NCBI GenBank assembly: GCA_944324305.1
Contig: CALUVV010000002.1
Location: forward strand, 124,001-188,000
From: Candidatus Gastranaerophilales bacterium
Lineage (GTDB): Bacteria > Cyanobacteriota > Vampirovibrionia > Gastranaerophilales > Gastranaerophilaceae
Reading direction: 5' to 3'
Length of the DNA: 64,000 bases
Position numbers and translations under genes: made by a program. Position 1 is the stretch's first letter. Every line of letters starts with the position of its first letter. A model generated the notes under the pieces. That model saw nothing but the letters and a program-made list of their open reading frames with translations. It was not told where the DNA came from and searched no databases. Of this stretch, positions 17,521 through 26,224 are shown one piece after another.

Positions 17521-19416
17521 ATGAGTTTTTTCGATAACCTGAAAGATATATACAGAAAAGTCTCGGAAGTGGAAAGTGCTGTTTATAACGGGAAACAGGA
17601 CTATCTTGAAATATATGAGCGTAATCTGCAGCTTGAAAAAGAAATTGAAGAACGTACGAGAGAACTCAATATTGCAAATAAAAGAATGCTGACCCTGCAG
17701 CATATCTGGGATATGATGAATGCTTCACGTCCTTTACAGAGCGTTCTTGAAACAATTGTAAACAGTATTCAGGGAGAACTGGGATATCTTCACTGCAACA
17801 TCATAAAAAAATGCGAAGACGAAAAAGGAATTTATTTAACAGTTCTGGCGCAATCCAATGATGTATCCATAAAAAGAGTTGATAAACTAATAAAGGGACC
17901 AATACAGGCTAGAAAACTGGTTTATGACGAAACAAGCGTCTACGCAAAAGCAGCATATGAGAAAAAAATAATGCTGACCCCTGATATCGGCGGGACACTT
18001 AAATCCGTAGCCCCTGATGTTCCGGATGAAATTATTGAAGAAGTTGTTGAAGGAAGTCCGAGCAAATCTATAATTACCGTTCCTCTGTTTACCAGAAATT
18101 CCCATTACGGCTGGTTTAATGTATTTTCATCAAGAAAAGAACTTACATCTGGCGAAACAGATTTCTTAACCATTTTTGCACAACAGATTGAAATGGCTAT
18201 AACAATTGCAGGCTTGTTTGAAGAAGTTAAAGCTCAGGCCGTAACGGACGGACTAACAGGACTTTATAACAGAAGATATTTTGAGGAATATCTAAAAAAA
18301 GAAGTTACTCGTGCCATGCGTCAGAAACAGGCGTTCAGCGTAATCGGATTAGATTTAGATCACTTAAAGCAAATTAATGACAAATACGGACATGCATACG
18401 GTGATTTAGCGATTAAAACTGTTGCAGAGGTTTTAAAAAAGAATGCACGTTCTATTGATACGGCTGCGCGGATGGGCGGTGAGGAATTTAACGTAATTCT
18501 CCCGGGAGTAGATTCATCGGGCGCAATGATTGCCGCGGAAAGAATTCGGAAAGCTCTAGAAGAAGAAAAGCTTGATACCATAGGACAAATTACCTCAAGT
18601 ATCGGGGTTGCAACATTTCTTGAGCACTCGGATAATATTGAAGACATTCTTGAATTAACGGATCAGGCAATGTACAGCTCCAAAAGAAACGGCAGAAACC
18701 GTGTTACATTAGCTAAACCAGTTTCTGAAACAAGCTGGCAGGAAATTGCTGTTAATACATTTATGGACATTCTTTCCAAACATAATATTCCTCTCGCAAA
18801 AGATGTTTCGGAAGAACTTAAAAATAAGCTTCAAAATCCGAAAGACGATGTTCCTAAAGAAGCCCTCTATACTGTCGCCGATATGCTTACGCAGACCTAT
18901 AATCCGCTTCATCATAACGGCGTGATGAAATCAAAAGTTCTGCTTGCCGTAAGCCTTGCAAAACGTTTTGACCTGCCGAAAGATGACATTGACAGATTAA
19001 GAATTGCAATGCTTTTATATGATATCGGAAATCTTATGCTCCCTGCGTCACTGCTTCAAAAAACAACTCCTTTGACAGAAGAAGAAAGAAATCATATTAA
19101 AGAACATCCGATTATAGCGGCAAGGGAAATTCTCAAACCCATAAGCTATATTCAGGATATTATCCCGATAATCGAGCACCACCACGAAAACTGGGACGGA
19201 ACAGGTTATCCCGCAAAGATTGCAAGAGAAAAAATTCCTATGACTTCCCAGATTATACTAATTGTCGATGCTTATTTTGCGTTGACAGAACCAAGAACTT
19301 ACAGAGCCGAACTTACTCCGAAACAAGCAGTTGAAGTTATTAAACAGGATGCGGGTAAAAAATGGAACTCGGCACTGGTGCAGGAATTTATCTCACTTAT
19401 TGACCACGACGTATAA
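17521..19416 (+). CDS. GAF-GGDEF-HD-GYP-like cyclic-di-GMP signalling protein
   Basis: 631 residues: short coiled coil (about 20-55), GAF sensor (about 60-230), GGDEF diguanylate cyclase (about 240-400) and a C-terminal HD-GYP-related domain (about 430-625). The cyclase keeps the active site GGEEF near residue 319 and an inhibitory RxxD site (RSID) five residues earlier, so c-di-GMP synthesis is likely. The phosphodiesterase half keeps HHHENWDGTGYP, but the HD pair that binds metal reads YDIGN instead of HDIGK, suggesting lost hydrolysis. TATAAT lies six bases before ATG 17521, so this start is preferred over one 15 bases upstream. Its stop overlaps thiL (TAATG). Confidence 0.9.
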   Translation: MSFFDNLKDIYRKVSEVESAVYNGKQDYLEIYERNLQLEKEIEERTRELNIANKRMLTLQHIWDMMNASRPLQSVLETIVNSIQGELGYLHCNIIKKCEDEKGIYLTVLAQSNDVSIKRVDKLIKGPIQARKLVYDETSVYAKAAYEKKIMLTPDIGGTLKSVAPDVPDEIIEEVVEGSPSKSIITVPLFTRNSHYGWFNVFSSRKELTSGETDFLTIFAQQIEMAITIAGLFEEVKAQAVTDGLTGLYNRRYFEEYLKKEVTRAMRQKQAFSVIGLDLDHLKQINDKYGHAYGDLAIKTVAEVLKKNARSIDTAARMGGEEFNVILPGVDSSGAMIAAERIRKALEEEKLDTIGQITSSIGVATFLEHSDNIEDILELTDQAMYSSKRNGRNRVTLAKPVSETSWQEIAVNTFMDILSKHNIPLAKDVSEELKNKLQNPKDDVPKEALYTVADMLTQTYNPLHHNGVMKSKVLLAVSLAKRFDLPKDDIDRLRIAMLLYDIGNLMLPASLLQKTTPLTEEERNHIKEHPIIAAREILKPISYIQDIIPIIEHHHENWDGTGYPAKIAREKIPMTSQIILIVDAYFALTEPRTYRAELTPKQAVEVIKQDAGKKWNSALVQEFISLIDHDV

Positions 19417-20303
19417 TGAACGAAAAAGAATTAATCAAAATAATTAAATCAACTCTTAATTCCGAATATATCGGCGACGACTGTGCTTATCTTCCTGATT
19501 TGGGAATTGTTGTAACGCAGGACAGCCTTGTAGAAGATGTACATTTTAAATTGGATTTTATAACACCTTTTCAGCTCGGTTATAAATCCGTAACGGTTAA
19601 CATCAGCGATGTTTGTGCATCGGGAGCGGAACCTAAATATTTAACAATATCACTTTCTTTGCCAAAATATGTTGACGAAAACTTTGTAAAAGATTTTTAT
19701 GAGGGTGCAAAATTGGCGGCAGGGGGTGTAAAAGTTGTTGGCGGCGATTTGACAGGAAGTGATAAAATATATATTTCAGCAGCTGCAATCGGCTCAACTA
19801 AAGAGAGAAAAATTTCATCAAGGTCAAATGCAAAAGCAGGTTACAAAATTATAGTTTCGGGAGAACACGGCTCAAGTGCTTATGGCTTACAGCTTTTATT
19901 AAGCGGGAAAAAAGAACCCGATAATTATATAAAAGCACACCTCATGCCCGAAGCTCAAACAGAATTTTCGCGGCAGATTGCAGAAAACGCAAAAGAAGAT
20001 TATGCAATGATGGATACATCAGACGGGCTTGCGGATGCATTAATGCAGATTGCGCATTCAAGCAAAGCAGTTCTGTCTGTTGATACTTCAAAAATACCGC
20101 ATGCTTCATGCGTTGATATAAATACGGTTTTATACGGCGGCGAGGATTATCAGCTTGTTGCGGCTGTTCCTGAAACACTGTTGAAAAACCTGAACGGTTA
20201 TACGATAATAGGAGATGTAAAAGACGGCGTTACCGGACTGATTATAGACGGAAAATTTTACACTGATATAGACGACAAGTTATATAATCATTTTAAGGAG
20301 TGA
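19416..20303 (+). CDS. thiL: thiamine-monophosphate kinase
   Basis: Phosphorylates thiamine monophosphate to the diphosphate cofactor. 295 residues of the PurM/ThiL fold. IGDDCAYLPD and TQDSLVEDVHF supply magnesium and nucleotide ligands, followed by SVTVNISDVCASGAEPKYL, VGGDLTGS and MDTSDGLADAL. Its ATG overlaps the stop of the upstream signalling gene (TAATG). IspD follows after six bases with its own AAGGAG. No other thiamine gene is visible. Confidence 0.95.
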   Translation: MNEKELIKIIKSTLNSEYIGDDCAYLPDLGIVVTQDSLVEDVHFKLDFITPFQLGYKSVTVNISDVCASGAEPKYLTISLSLPKYVDENFVKDFYEGAKLAAGGVKVVGGDLTGSDKIYISAAAIGSTKERKISSRSNAKAGYKIIVSGEHGSSAYGLQLLLSGKKEPDNYIKAHLMPEAQTEFSRQIAENAKEDYAMMDTSDGLADALMQIAHSSKAVLSVDTSKIPHASCVDINTVLYGGEDYQLVAAVPETLLKNLNGYTIIGDVKDGVTGLIIDGKFYTDIDDKLYNHFKE

Positions 20304-20309
20304 ACCACA

Positions 20310-20966
20310 ATGCATTTCAAAGTTAACGCAATAATTCCCGCAGGCGGCACATCTTCGCGCTTTGGAAACAAAAACAAACTCTTAGAAAAAATTTATGATA
20401 AAGAAGTTATAAGATACACTGTAGAGGCTTTTGAAAACTCAAATGTTGATGAAGTTATAATATGTGCAAACATAAATATTATTGATGAATTAAAAGAAAT
20501 CTTTAAAAACAGCCCGAAAGTACGAATTATTGAAGGCGGCGCAACACGTCAGGAATCAGTTTTTAACGGACTGAATGCATCCGAATGCGATTACGTACTT
20601 ATCCATGACGGAGCAAGACCTATGATTTCAACCGATCTTGTTAACACCGCAATAGAAGAAGTAAAAACAAAAAAAGCACTTACCGTTGCCACTAAAACAA
20701 TTGATACAATAAAAGAAGTTATAGACGGAAAAATTATAAGAACAATTGACCGTGCCAAATTATATAACACGCAGACACCGCAGGCTTTTGAATATAATTT
20801 GATAAAAGAGGCTCATAAAAAGCTTTACGGTCAAAACTTCACAGATGATGCCGGAATGCTTGAAGAGCTCGGGGAAACGGTTTATATACTAAACGGAAGC
20901 TACAAAAATATTAAAATAACAACTCAAAACGATATAGATATTGCAAAAATTTATCTTGCCCCCTAA
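20310..20966 (+). CDS. ispD: 2-C-methyl-D-erythritol 4-phosphate cytidylyltransferase
   Basis: Third step of the non-mevalonate isoprenoid pathway, joining CMP to methylerythritol phosphate. 218 residues with the nucleotide loop IIPAGGTSSRFG and its Lys (NKNKLLEKI), plus IHDGARPMIS and TPQAF in the C-terminal part. AAGGAG is nine bases before ATG 20310. Its stop overlaps the end of a convergent prepilin gene. Cytosolic. Confidence 0.96.
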   Translation: MHFKVNAIIPAGGTSSRFGNKNKLLEKIYDKEVIRYTVEAFENSNVDEVIICANINIIDELKEIFKNSPKVRIIEGGATRQESVFNGLNASECDYVLIHDGARPMISTDLVNTAIEEVKTKKALTVATKTIDTIKEVIDGKIIRTIDRAKLYNTQTPQAFEYNLIKEAHKKLYGQNFTDDAGMLEELGETVYILNGSYKNIKITTQNDIDIAKIYLAP

Positions 20967-21634
20967 AAATGTACAGGATAATCTTTATTTATTTTCCAGC
21001 CGTCGTACTCTATTAATGCGGCACAATAAGCTTTGTAACTTTTAGCACATCCGTAGCCGTTAGCGGCAGAATTAATAAGTTCGTCTCTTGTGCGTGAAAT
21101 CTCGCTGCCATAAGTTATTACCGAATTTTTAGAACAACGGAATAAAAATGTATTTTTACCGTCTAACGGATATGAATATATTTTGTTACCGCTCTTTTTC
21201 AAACGTTCTTGACAAGACTTAAAATCAACGCAGTATACAATATGCAGCCACTCAATCCCATTGGATGAAGTCTCAGACGGATTATAAAGCCCAAAACCCG
21301 AGCCGTCAGCAAGAGTAATCAAAATTCCGTCAGAGGCTTTCAAAATATCGTTACTGATAAAATATTTTGCCATATAAGTATTCCAAAAACTATATAAGGA
21401 TTCCGCATCCAAATAGTTTGCCCCCTGCCAATCCCCGGCATAACCGTTTTCCGCTTCCGCAAATTTTAGTGCCTGATTAATAGTTGTATAAAATTTACGC
21501 ATTCTTGCTGTAACTGCCTGCTTTCTGTGATTAGCAATCAATACAGGTAGTGTCATCGCGGCAACAATACCGATTATTCCAAGTGTAATCAAAACTTCCG
21601 CCAGTGTAAAAGCACATTTCCTGCTTGAAATCAT
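20963..21634 (-). CDS. type IV prepilin-like protein (module 1)
   Basis: Pseudopilin of 223 residues with a class III leader of nine residues ending in Ala, then the mature N-terminus FTLAEVLITLGIIGIVAAMT (Glu at +5) and a hydrophobic assembly helix. The globular part ends with a two-cysteine region and the tail YCAALIEYDGWKINKDYP, nearly shared with the module 2 pilin. It would need prepilin peptidase and an assembly ATPase, neither in this window. AAAGGG before the ATG supports the start. It is divergent from an XRE regulator. Confidence 0.9.
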   Translation of the reverse strand: MISSRKCAFTLAEVLITLGIIGIVAAMTLPVLIANHRKQAVTARMRKFYTTINQALKFAEAENGYAGDWQGANYLDAESLYSFWNTYMAKYFISNDILKASDGILITLADGSGFGLYNPSETSSNGIEWLHIVYCVDFKSCQERLKKSGNKIYSYPLDGKNTFLFRCSKNSVITYGSEISRTRDELINSAANGYGCAKSYKAYCAALIEYDGWKINKDYPVHF

Positions 21635-21682
21635 ATTAAGCCCTTTCTCTAATTAAATTAGACATTATTTTTAATATACCTG

Positions 21683-21752
21683 GTTTTACTGCAATATTAT
21701 CATATTTAACTATCCAATGTCAATTAAAAAAGATAGTTTAACTGGGTAAAAC
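21683..21752. promoter_or_regulatory. operator-like inverted repeats between prepilin and XRE gene (module 1)
   Basis: AACTATC (21708-21714) and GATAGTT (21732-21738) form an inverted repeat with a 17-base gap. A second pair, GTTTTAC (21683-21689) and GTAAAAC (21746-21752), encloses it. Both lie in the divergent promoter region, where an XRE dimer would be expected to bind. Inference from symmetry only. Confidence 0.5.
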
Positions 21753-21791
21753 ATTTTTCTATAACTTGTAAAATTAATTAATGAGGTGGTT

Positions 21792-22109
21792 ATGGAAAAA
21801 TTAAAACTGTTCGGACGAAGAATTAAAGAACTGAGAAAATCAAAAAAAATGACACAGGAGCAATTATCCGAAATACTCGGGCTTTACCAGAAACAAATCG
21901 GAAATATTGAGACGGGTTCATATTTTACTACTATGCCAAACCTTGAAAAACTTGCAGAAATTTTTGAAGTTGAAATAAAAGATTTATTCGACTTTGAACA
22001 TCAAAAATCAGAACAGGAAATTAAAAATGATATATACAGACTTACCGACACCGCTTCTTATGAACAGCTTAAACTTATACACCGTCTGATTAGTTCTGTT
22101 TTAAAATAA
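21792..22109 (+). CDS. XRE-family transcriptional regulator (module 1)
   Basis: 105-residue DNA-binding protein. The helix-turn-helix spans about 5-60 (RIKELRKSKKMTQEQLSEIL, then the recognition stretch YQKQIGNIETG). It is followed by DLFDFEH and a C-terminal helical tail that could dimerise or sense. Start ATG 21792 has GAGG just upstream. Head-to-head with a prepilin gene, so likely a local repressor of it and of itself. Confidence 0.88.
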   Translation: MEKLKLFGRRIKELRKSKKMTQEQLSEILGLYQKQIGNIETGSYFTTMPNLEKLAEIFEVEIKDLFDFEHQKSEQEIKNDIYRLTDTASYEQLKLIHRLISSVLK

Positions 22110-22130
22110 AAAAAAGCCCCCTTTGAGGGG
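22107..22130 (-). terminator. intrinsic terminator of the 22215-23618 gene
   Basis: On the minus strand the stem CCCCT/AGGGG (arms 22126-22130 and 22118-22122) is followed by a run of eight or more T. On the plus strand the same stem lacks a T tract. Confidence 0.75.
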
Positions 22131-22214
22131 ACAAAATTTCACACTTTACCTACTAACTTTCTTCTACAATTTTTCTTTCTGCCAAATATGAGGAATCATT
22201 AATTATTAAACTTT

Positions 22215-23618
22215 TTACGCAACAGCTCCTGCGGTTTGTTTTTTCAAATATTTAGCCGGTTCATAGCCTGCTTTTTCAAGAGCTTTTGCCAATTCTAAAT
22301 AGTCTTTGCCATAATAGTTTTTACCTTCAATTCTTATAACAAATTTATTGTTTTCATATTTAACTTTGTCAGAAACTTCAGCTTTATCATCGCCTAAAAT
22401 TTCTCTCATATCATCTCTGAACTGATTTTTTCTTTGTTCTGCTTTTTCTGCTGCTTTCTTTTCGTTTTCAGCTTTTTTAGCATCGGCTTTTTCTTTTGCC
22501 TTGTCAGATTTTTCTGCTTTTACTGCTTTTTTATCAGCCTTATTCTCAGCTTCTGTGACTTTTTCAAGAATTGTCATAACAGCTTCTTTAACTTTACCTT
22601 CATTTACAAAAGTATCGTCAAGTTCATCATAAGCCACTGCAAACTGACCTGCAAGTTCATTTCTTACGCCTAATTCTTTAGCGCGTTCTTCAAGTTTTTT
22701 AACGATGGTTGTGATTAAACCTGTATTTGTATCATTATTCCAGAACATTTCTTCATCAAATATAGTTTCAATCATGTTATCGTCACCTGATTGAGGCTGA
22801 TATTGATCCTGCCACATATTTAATACTGCAGTTACATTATCTTTAGTGATTGCGTTAACACCGGCTCTGATTTTATCATAATCGGTTCCTACACAACCGA
22901 TTGAGCCGTCATAAATATTTTTGCAGATATCAACAGCTTCGTTTTCAGCTTTAGCATTATCCGCAGCCGTAGAAGAAGAAGAAGCTTCATCAGAACTTAC
23001 TTCGTCATTGCTGTCATCATTTTCATCTTCTTCTGTTTCTTCTGTTTCCTGAGCTTCTTTAATTTCTTTGATAATTTCTTCTGCAACTTTAGAAGCTGTT
23101 TTTGTTAATTCTAAAACTTTACCCTGTAATTCTTCAATATATTCAACAGAATTTACATTGACTTTAACGTTTTGAATTTCTTCTTTAAGTTTTTGAATTT
23201 CATCAAGAACATCTTGTAATCTTTGTTTTTGAGATTCATCAAGTTTATCGGATTTCAAAATATTAGAAATTTGAGCTTCAATACCTGTAAGAGTTGATAA
23301 CAAAGAGCTTACTCTTGTGTTAAGACCCAATGACAATCCCCAGTTGTAAGCTGCCTGGTTTCCCTGTGCAGTTAACGCAGGATCTGTCATCATATTGCCG
23401 CCCAAATTAAAACCGATTAACATAGGGTTCCACTGGCTGATATGGTTAGGATTTCCAAACCCTTGGCCGAGAGCATAATTAAGGGGAGAATATCCTGACG
23501 GATAAATATTATTTTGTAATGAACCGCCGAAATTAGATACCCAATGCTTATTGCCTAAAGACCAAAAAGCAGGTAAGTTTGGCATTGTGCTATTAAACAT
23601 TGGTACTGTGTTAAACAT
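22215..23618 (-). CDS. unknown protein with coiled coil and a possible annexin-like repeat
   Basis: 467 residues, no signal peptide, not recognised. Residues 1-100 are rich in Asn, Gly, Trp and aromatic residues. About 105-195 is coiled coil, then an acidic Glu/Asp/Ser linker. Residues about 230-315 contain ICKNIYDGSIGCVGTDYDKI followed by helices and NMWQDQY, which follows the pattern of an annexin repeat (G-x-GTD, then spaced helices), but without the full calcium loop. A Lys/Ala/Glu-rich helix follows, then a C-terminal domain ending AGYEPAKYLKKQTAG. AAGGA precedes the ATG. Family role unknown. Confidence 0.6.
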   Translation of the reverse strand: MFNTVPMFNSTMPNLPAFWSLGNKHWVSNFGGSLQNNIYPSGYSPLNYALGQGFGNPNHISQWNPMLIGFNLGGNMMTDPALTAQGNQAAYNWGLSLGLNTRVSSLLSTLTGIEAQISNILKSDKLDESQKQRLQDVLDEIQKLKEEIQNVKVNVNSVEYIEELQGKVLELTKTASKVAEEIIKEIKEAQETEETEEDENDDSNDEVSSDEASSSSTAADNAKAENEAVDICKNIYDGSIGCVGTDYDKIRAGVNAITKDNVTAVLNMWQDQYQPQSGDDNMIETIFDEEMFWNNDTNTGLITTIVKKLEERAKELGVRNELAGQFAVAYDELDDTFVNEGKVKEAVMTILEKVTEAENKADKKAVKAEKSDKAKEKADAKKAENEKKAAEKAEQRKNQFRDDMREILGDDKAEVSDKVKYENNKFVIRIEGKNYYGKDYLELAKALEKAGYEPAKYLKKQTAGAVA

Positions 23619-23745
23619 CTTTCCTTATCCCCTGTGAATTTTTAAATTCCCCGTATTTATATAAAGGAAATTTGTTTACGGAAATTGCATGACAGCATGG
23701 AGTTTCAGCTGCATAATAAGTTCAAAATTGCGATATACCAAGCAT

Positions 23746-24405
23746 TTAAGACAAATTTACATTACTTAACAATTGAATAATATCCTGTTTTGATATTGCC
23801 GGATTAATTTCTTTGAGCGAGATTACGGCTGAGCTGTCAACATTTTCTTTAAATATTTTCTCAAGAAGCCGGCAATCGTAATCATATAATATAGAACCGT
23901 GCTGTAAAATATAACCTGCTTTCCTAAACTGTGCAGAGCCTATAAGTTTACGCCCCTGATAACACAAGTCCGCCCCCGTAGATACAAGCATACAATAATC
24001 CAAATGTCCTTGCGGCTTTTTAACTCCGCCAAAGTCAAGTTCTATTCCGATTTTTTTAAACGCGTCAATCAAAATTTGAGATATTTCTTTATAAGATTGG
24101 ACAACATTTTCACCGTTTTGCAAAGAAGATACGGGACAGACATAACTGTATGTTATTTCGTTATCATGTAACAAAGCCCGTCCGCCTGTCAGACGGCGTA
24201 CAACATCTATATTATTTTCTTTCAAAAATTTTTCATCTAAAAAATCGCTTTTTTGGTTCCTTCCCAGTGAAATACATGCAGGGTGCCAGCCGTATAATCT
24301 GAAAATCGGTTCTGTTAATTGATTATTAACGGCATATTCAAGCAGTTCAGCGTCAATCCGCATATTTTCAGCACCGCTTTTGACTTCATAGGGAATAACC
24401 CGCAT
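23746..24405 (-). CDS. lipM: lipoyl-carrier protein octanoyltransferase/lipoate ligase family, LipM-like
   Basis: Attaches octanoyl or lipoyl groups to carrier-protein lysines. 219 residues with the family core VVRRLTGGRALLHDNEITYS and GRKLIGSAQFR. A Cys in YCMLVSTG lies at the spacing from GRK that the catalytic Cys of LipM occupies, favouring an octanoyl-ACP transferase over an ATP-using ligase. No C-terminal accessory domain of LplA is present. A lipoyl synthase gene lies at 38.3 kb. Start overlaps the upstream stop (TAATG). The exact subfamily is inferred. Confidence 0.78.
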   Translation of the reverse strand: MRVIPYEVKSGAENMRIDAELLEYAVNNQLTEPIFRLYGWHPACISLGRNQKSDFLDEKFLKENNIDVVRRLTGGRALLHDNEITYSYVCPVSSLQNGENVVQSYKEISQILIDAFKKIGIELDFGGVKKPQGHLDYCMLVSTGADLCYQGRKLIGSAQFRKAGYILQHGSILYDYDCRLLEKIFKENVDSSAVISLKEINPAISKQDIIQLLSNVNLS

Positions 24406-25298
24406 TACTTTTCTTCCTTATCTCTCTTTTCAAGGTCACTTTCAAACTGTTTAAAAACATCGCTGCCGACAAACTGTTCCAGAGCCGCGCGTTTTGCATA
24501 AAAATCAGATTTTGCTTTCATGTTGTTATCAAGTGCTGTTCTGTAATATGCGTCGGTAATCAAAATAACTTCACGTGACATATTTTGTGAAAGTTCATAA
24601 TTTTTCTTTCTGTCAGCGGCAATTTGTTCAATCATTTTAAGTTTTTTGCGCGCCGTCATATAATTGTAATATAAATCAACAGTACGCTGCTGCAGGTCTT
24701 CAATCTTTCTGACAAGAATAATCATATCTGCATCGGTAACTTTGGTATACTTATAATTCAAAGCTTTTGTATCCTGTGACATAATTCCCAGAACATTACC
24801 GCCGATTATGGAACTTGTAGCAAGCAGAGGATTTCCCATCCCCGCGCCGACCAGCGTTGACATACTAGCAATTGTTGTCAAAACTTTTTTCACTGATTTT
24901 TCATTCGGCTTGTCCTCATCAGGATTTGCAAGTTTATACAAAGCAAAATTAATTGTGTCGCTTTGTGCAGCAGCCCCCTGCCATAATACGGATAAATCGC
25001 CGACCATATCTTCCTGATCAAGTTCTAAATCAGCTGCAACCTCTCTGGATATTTGTTTAATACTTAAATCAGCAAAAGTTAAATCTGCTGCATCAAATTG
25101 TTCAGCGTCTTTCTTTACATATTCCTGATGAACTTTATCTTCTTTTGCTTTTGCTTCCATATATTCTTTTTCCGGTTCTTCCGACAAACCTGTACGGTAA
25201 GCGGGTTGTTTCGGCATTTTTATGTCATCATACGAAACGGCAAAGCAAGGAAATGCTAAATTTAATATTACGGCAGATAACAATATTTTTTTCATCAT
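24405..25298 (-). CDS. secreted protein of unknown function (paralogue A of a tandem pair)
   Basis: 297 residues with a signal peptide ending FPCFAVS (near 20) and a mostly helical mature part. It shares a clear core with the next upstream gene: DLSVLWQGAA...FALYKLANP, a small-residue stretch around residues 130-165, then DLYYNYMTARKKL and a C-terminal helix. The last 90 residues look like the periplasmic helices of TolC-type proteins, but no beta-barrel is seen. ATGA overlap with the upstream gene and TAATG overlap with lipM make a three-gene operon. Function unknown. Confidence 0.65.
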   Translation of the reverse strand: MMKKILLSAVILNLAFPCFAVSYDDIKMPKQPAYRTGLSEEPEKEYMEAKAKEDKVHQEYVKKDAEQFDAADLTFADLSIKQISREVAADLELDQEDMVGDLSVLWQGAAAQSDTINFALYKLANPDEDKPNEKSVKKVLTTIASMSTLVGAGMGNPLLATSSIIGGNVLGIMSQDTKALNYKYTKVTDADMIILVRKIEDLQQRTVDLYYNYMTARKKLKMIEQIAADRKKNYELSQNMSREVILITDAYYRTALDNNMKAKSDFYAKRAALEQFVGSDVFKQFESDLEKRDKEEK

Positions 25299-26107
25299 TT
25301 GCTTACCGCCTTTTCTCCGACGAGTGTCGAATTATAATTAAACTGGTACAAATTCAGTTTATCCACAACTTTTTTGCCTGCAAGACGCTGTAATTCAAGG
25401 TGGTATTTTTTTGCATTTTCCATATAGTAAAATTCTTCAACCCTCATATTATCGTACAGGGCGGAAGAAATTGTTATTTCCATCAAATCTTCTTCATCAA
25501 GGGCTTTTGCATAGTTTTTGTTATAAAGCAAAAGACGCTGCCGTGTTTCTTTAAGCTGAGAAAGAGAACTTTTATAATTATAGTAAGCTGTAATAATTTT
25601 ATCCTGTAAATTCTCTACAAGTCCCGCAAGCTCAATAAGTTCCGTATCGGTCAAAGGAATTTCCGTCGGCATATTTTTACGGTTAATCAAATTTTGAGCA
25701 AGACGCCCTGCCGCAAAAGCCGAGGATTGGGTCATATAGTCAGCTCCGATAAGAGAAGGAGCAAGAGAAGCACCTGCAACAACAGCAGATAAAGTTTTAG
25801 CCATAAGTGAAGAATGAATTCTCCGCTGGCTTTCCGGAGTTGCCAGTTTTTTTAATGCAAATCCTATAACCTGATTGTTTTCAACAGTGCCTTTCCAAAG
25901 ATTTTCAATATCTTCTACATCTTTTTCTTTCTGGCGGTTTATTAACTCCTGTATAACCTGTTCATCGTTTACAATAAGCGACTGTTTGGCTTTAATATCC
26001 GTTTTAGGCAGCTGAATTTTTTGCGCTTCCACCTTTTCAAGAGATACTTCATCCGCAAATACAGGCATTCCCGTAAATATTAACAACCATACCAAAAACT
26101 TTTTCAT
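25295..26107 (-). CDS. secreted protein of unknown function (paralogue B of a tandem pair)
   Basis: 270 residues from ATG 26107, with signal peptide MKKFLVWLLIFTGMPVFADE cleaved after FAD. The core matches its neighbour: ENLWKGTVENNQVIGFALKK, then a small-residue segment and NLQDKIITAYYNYKSSLSQL. Probably arose by tandem duplication. TATAAA preceded by TG (extended -10) sits six bases before the ATG and no Shine-Dalgarno is visible, so translation is probably leaderless. It leads the operon ending in lipM. Confidence 0.65.
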   Translation of the reverse strand: MKKFLVWLLIFTGMPVFADEVSLEKVEAQKIQLPKTDIKAKQSLIVNDEQVIQELINRQKEKDVEDIENLWKGTVENNQVIGFALKKLATPESQRRIHSSLMAKTLSAVVAGASLAPSLIGADYMTQSSAFAAGRLAQNLINRKNMPTEIPLTDTELIELAGLVENLQDKIITAYYNYKSSLSQLKETRQRLLLYNKNYAKALDEEDLMEITISSALYDNMRVEEFYYMENAKKYHLELQRLAGKKVVDKLNLYQFNYNSTLVGEKAVSK

Positions 26108-26224
26108 AACAATTTTATAGCACAAGAAGAATAATAAATCCAATGATTGATTAAGTTATACATCAAACGGTTGTTCTTCAAGTCTGTAAAAATCACTATC
26201 ATTAATAATGAAGGAAGGTAGAAG

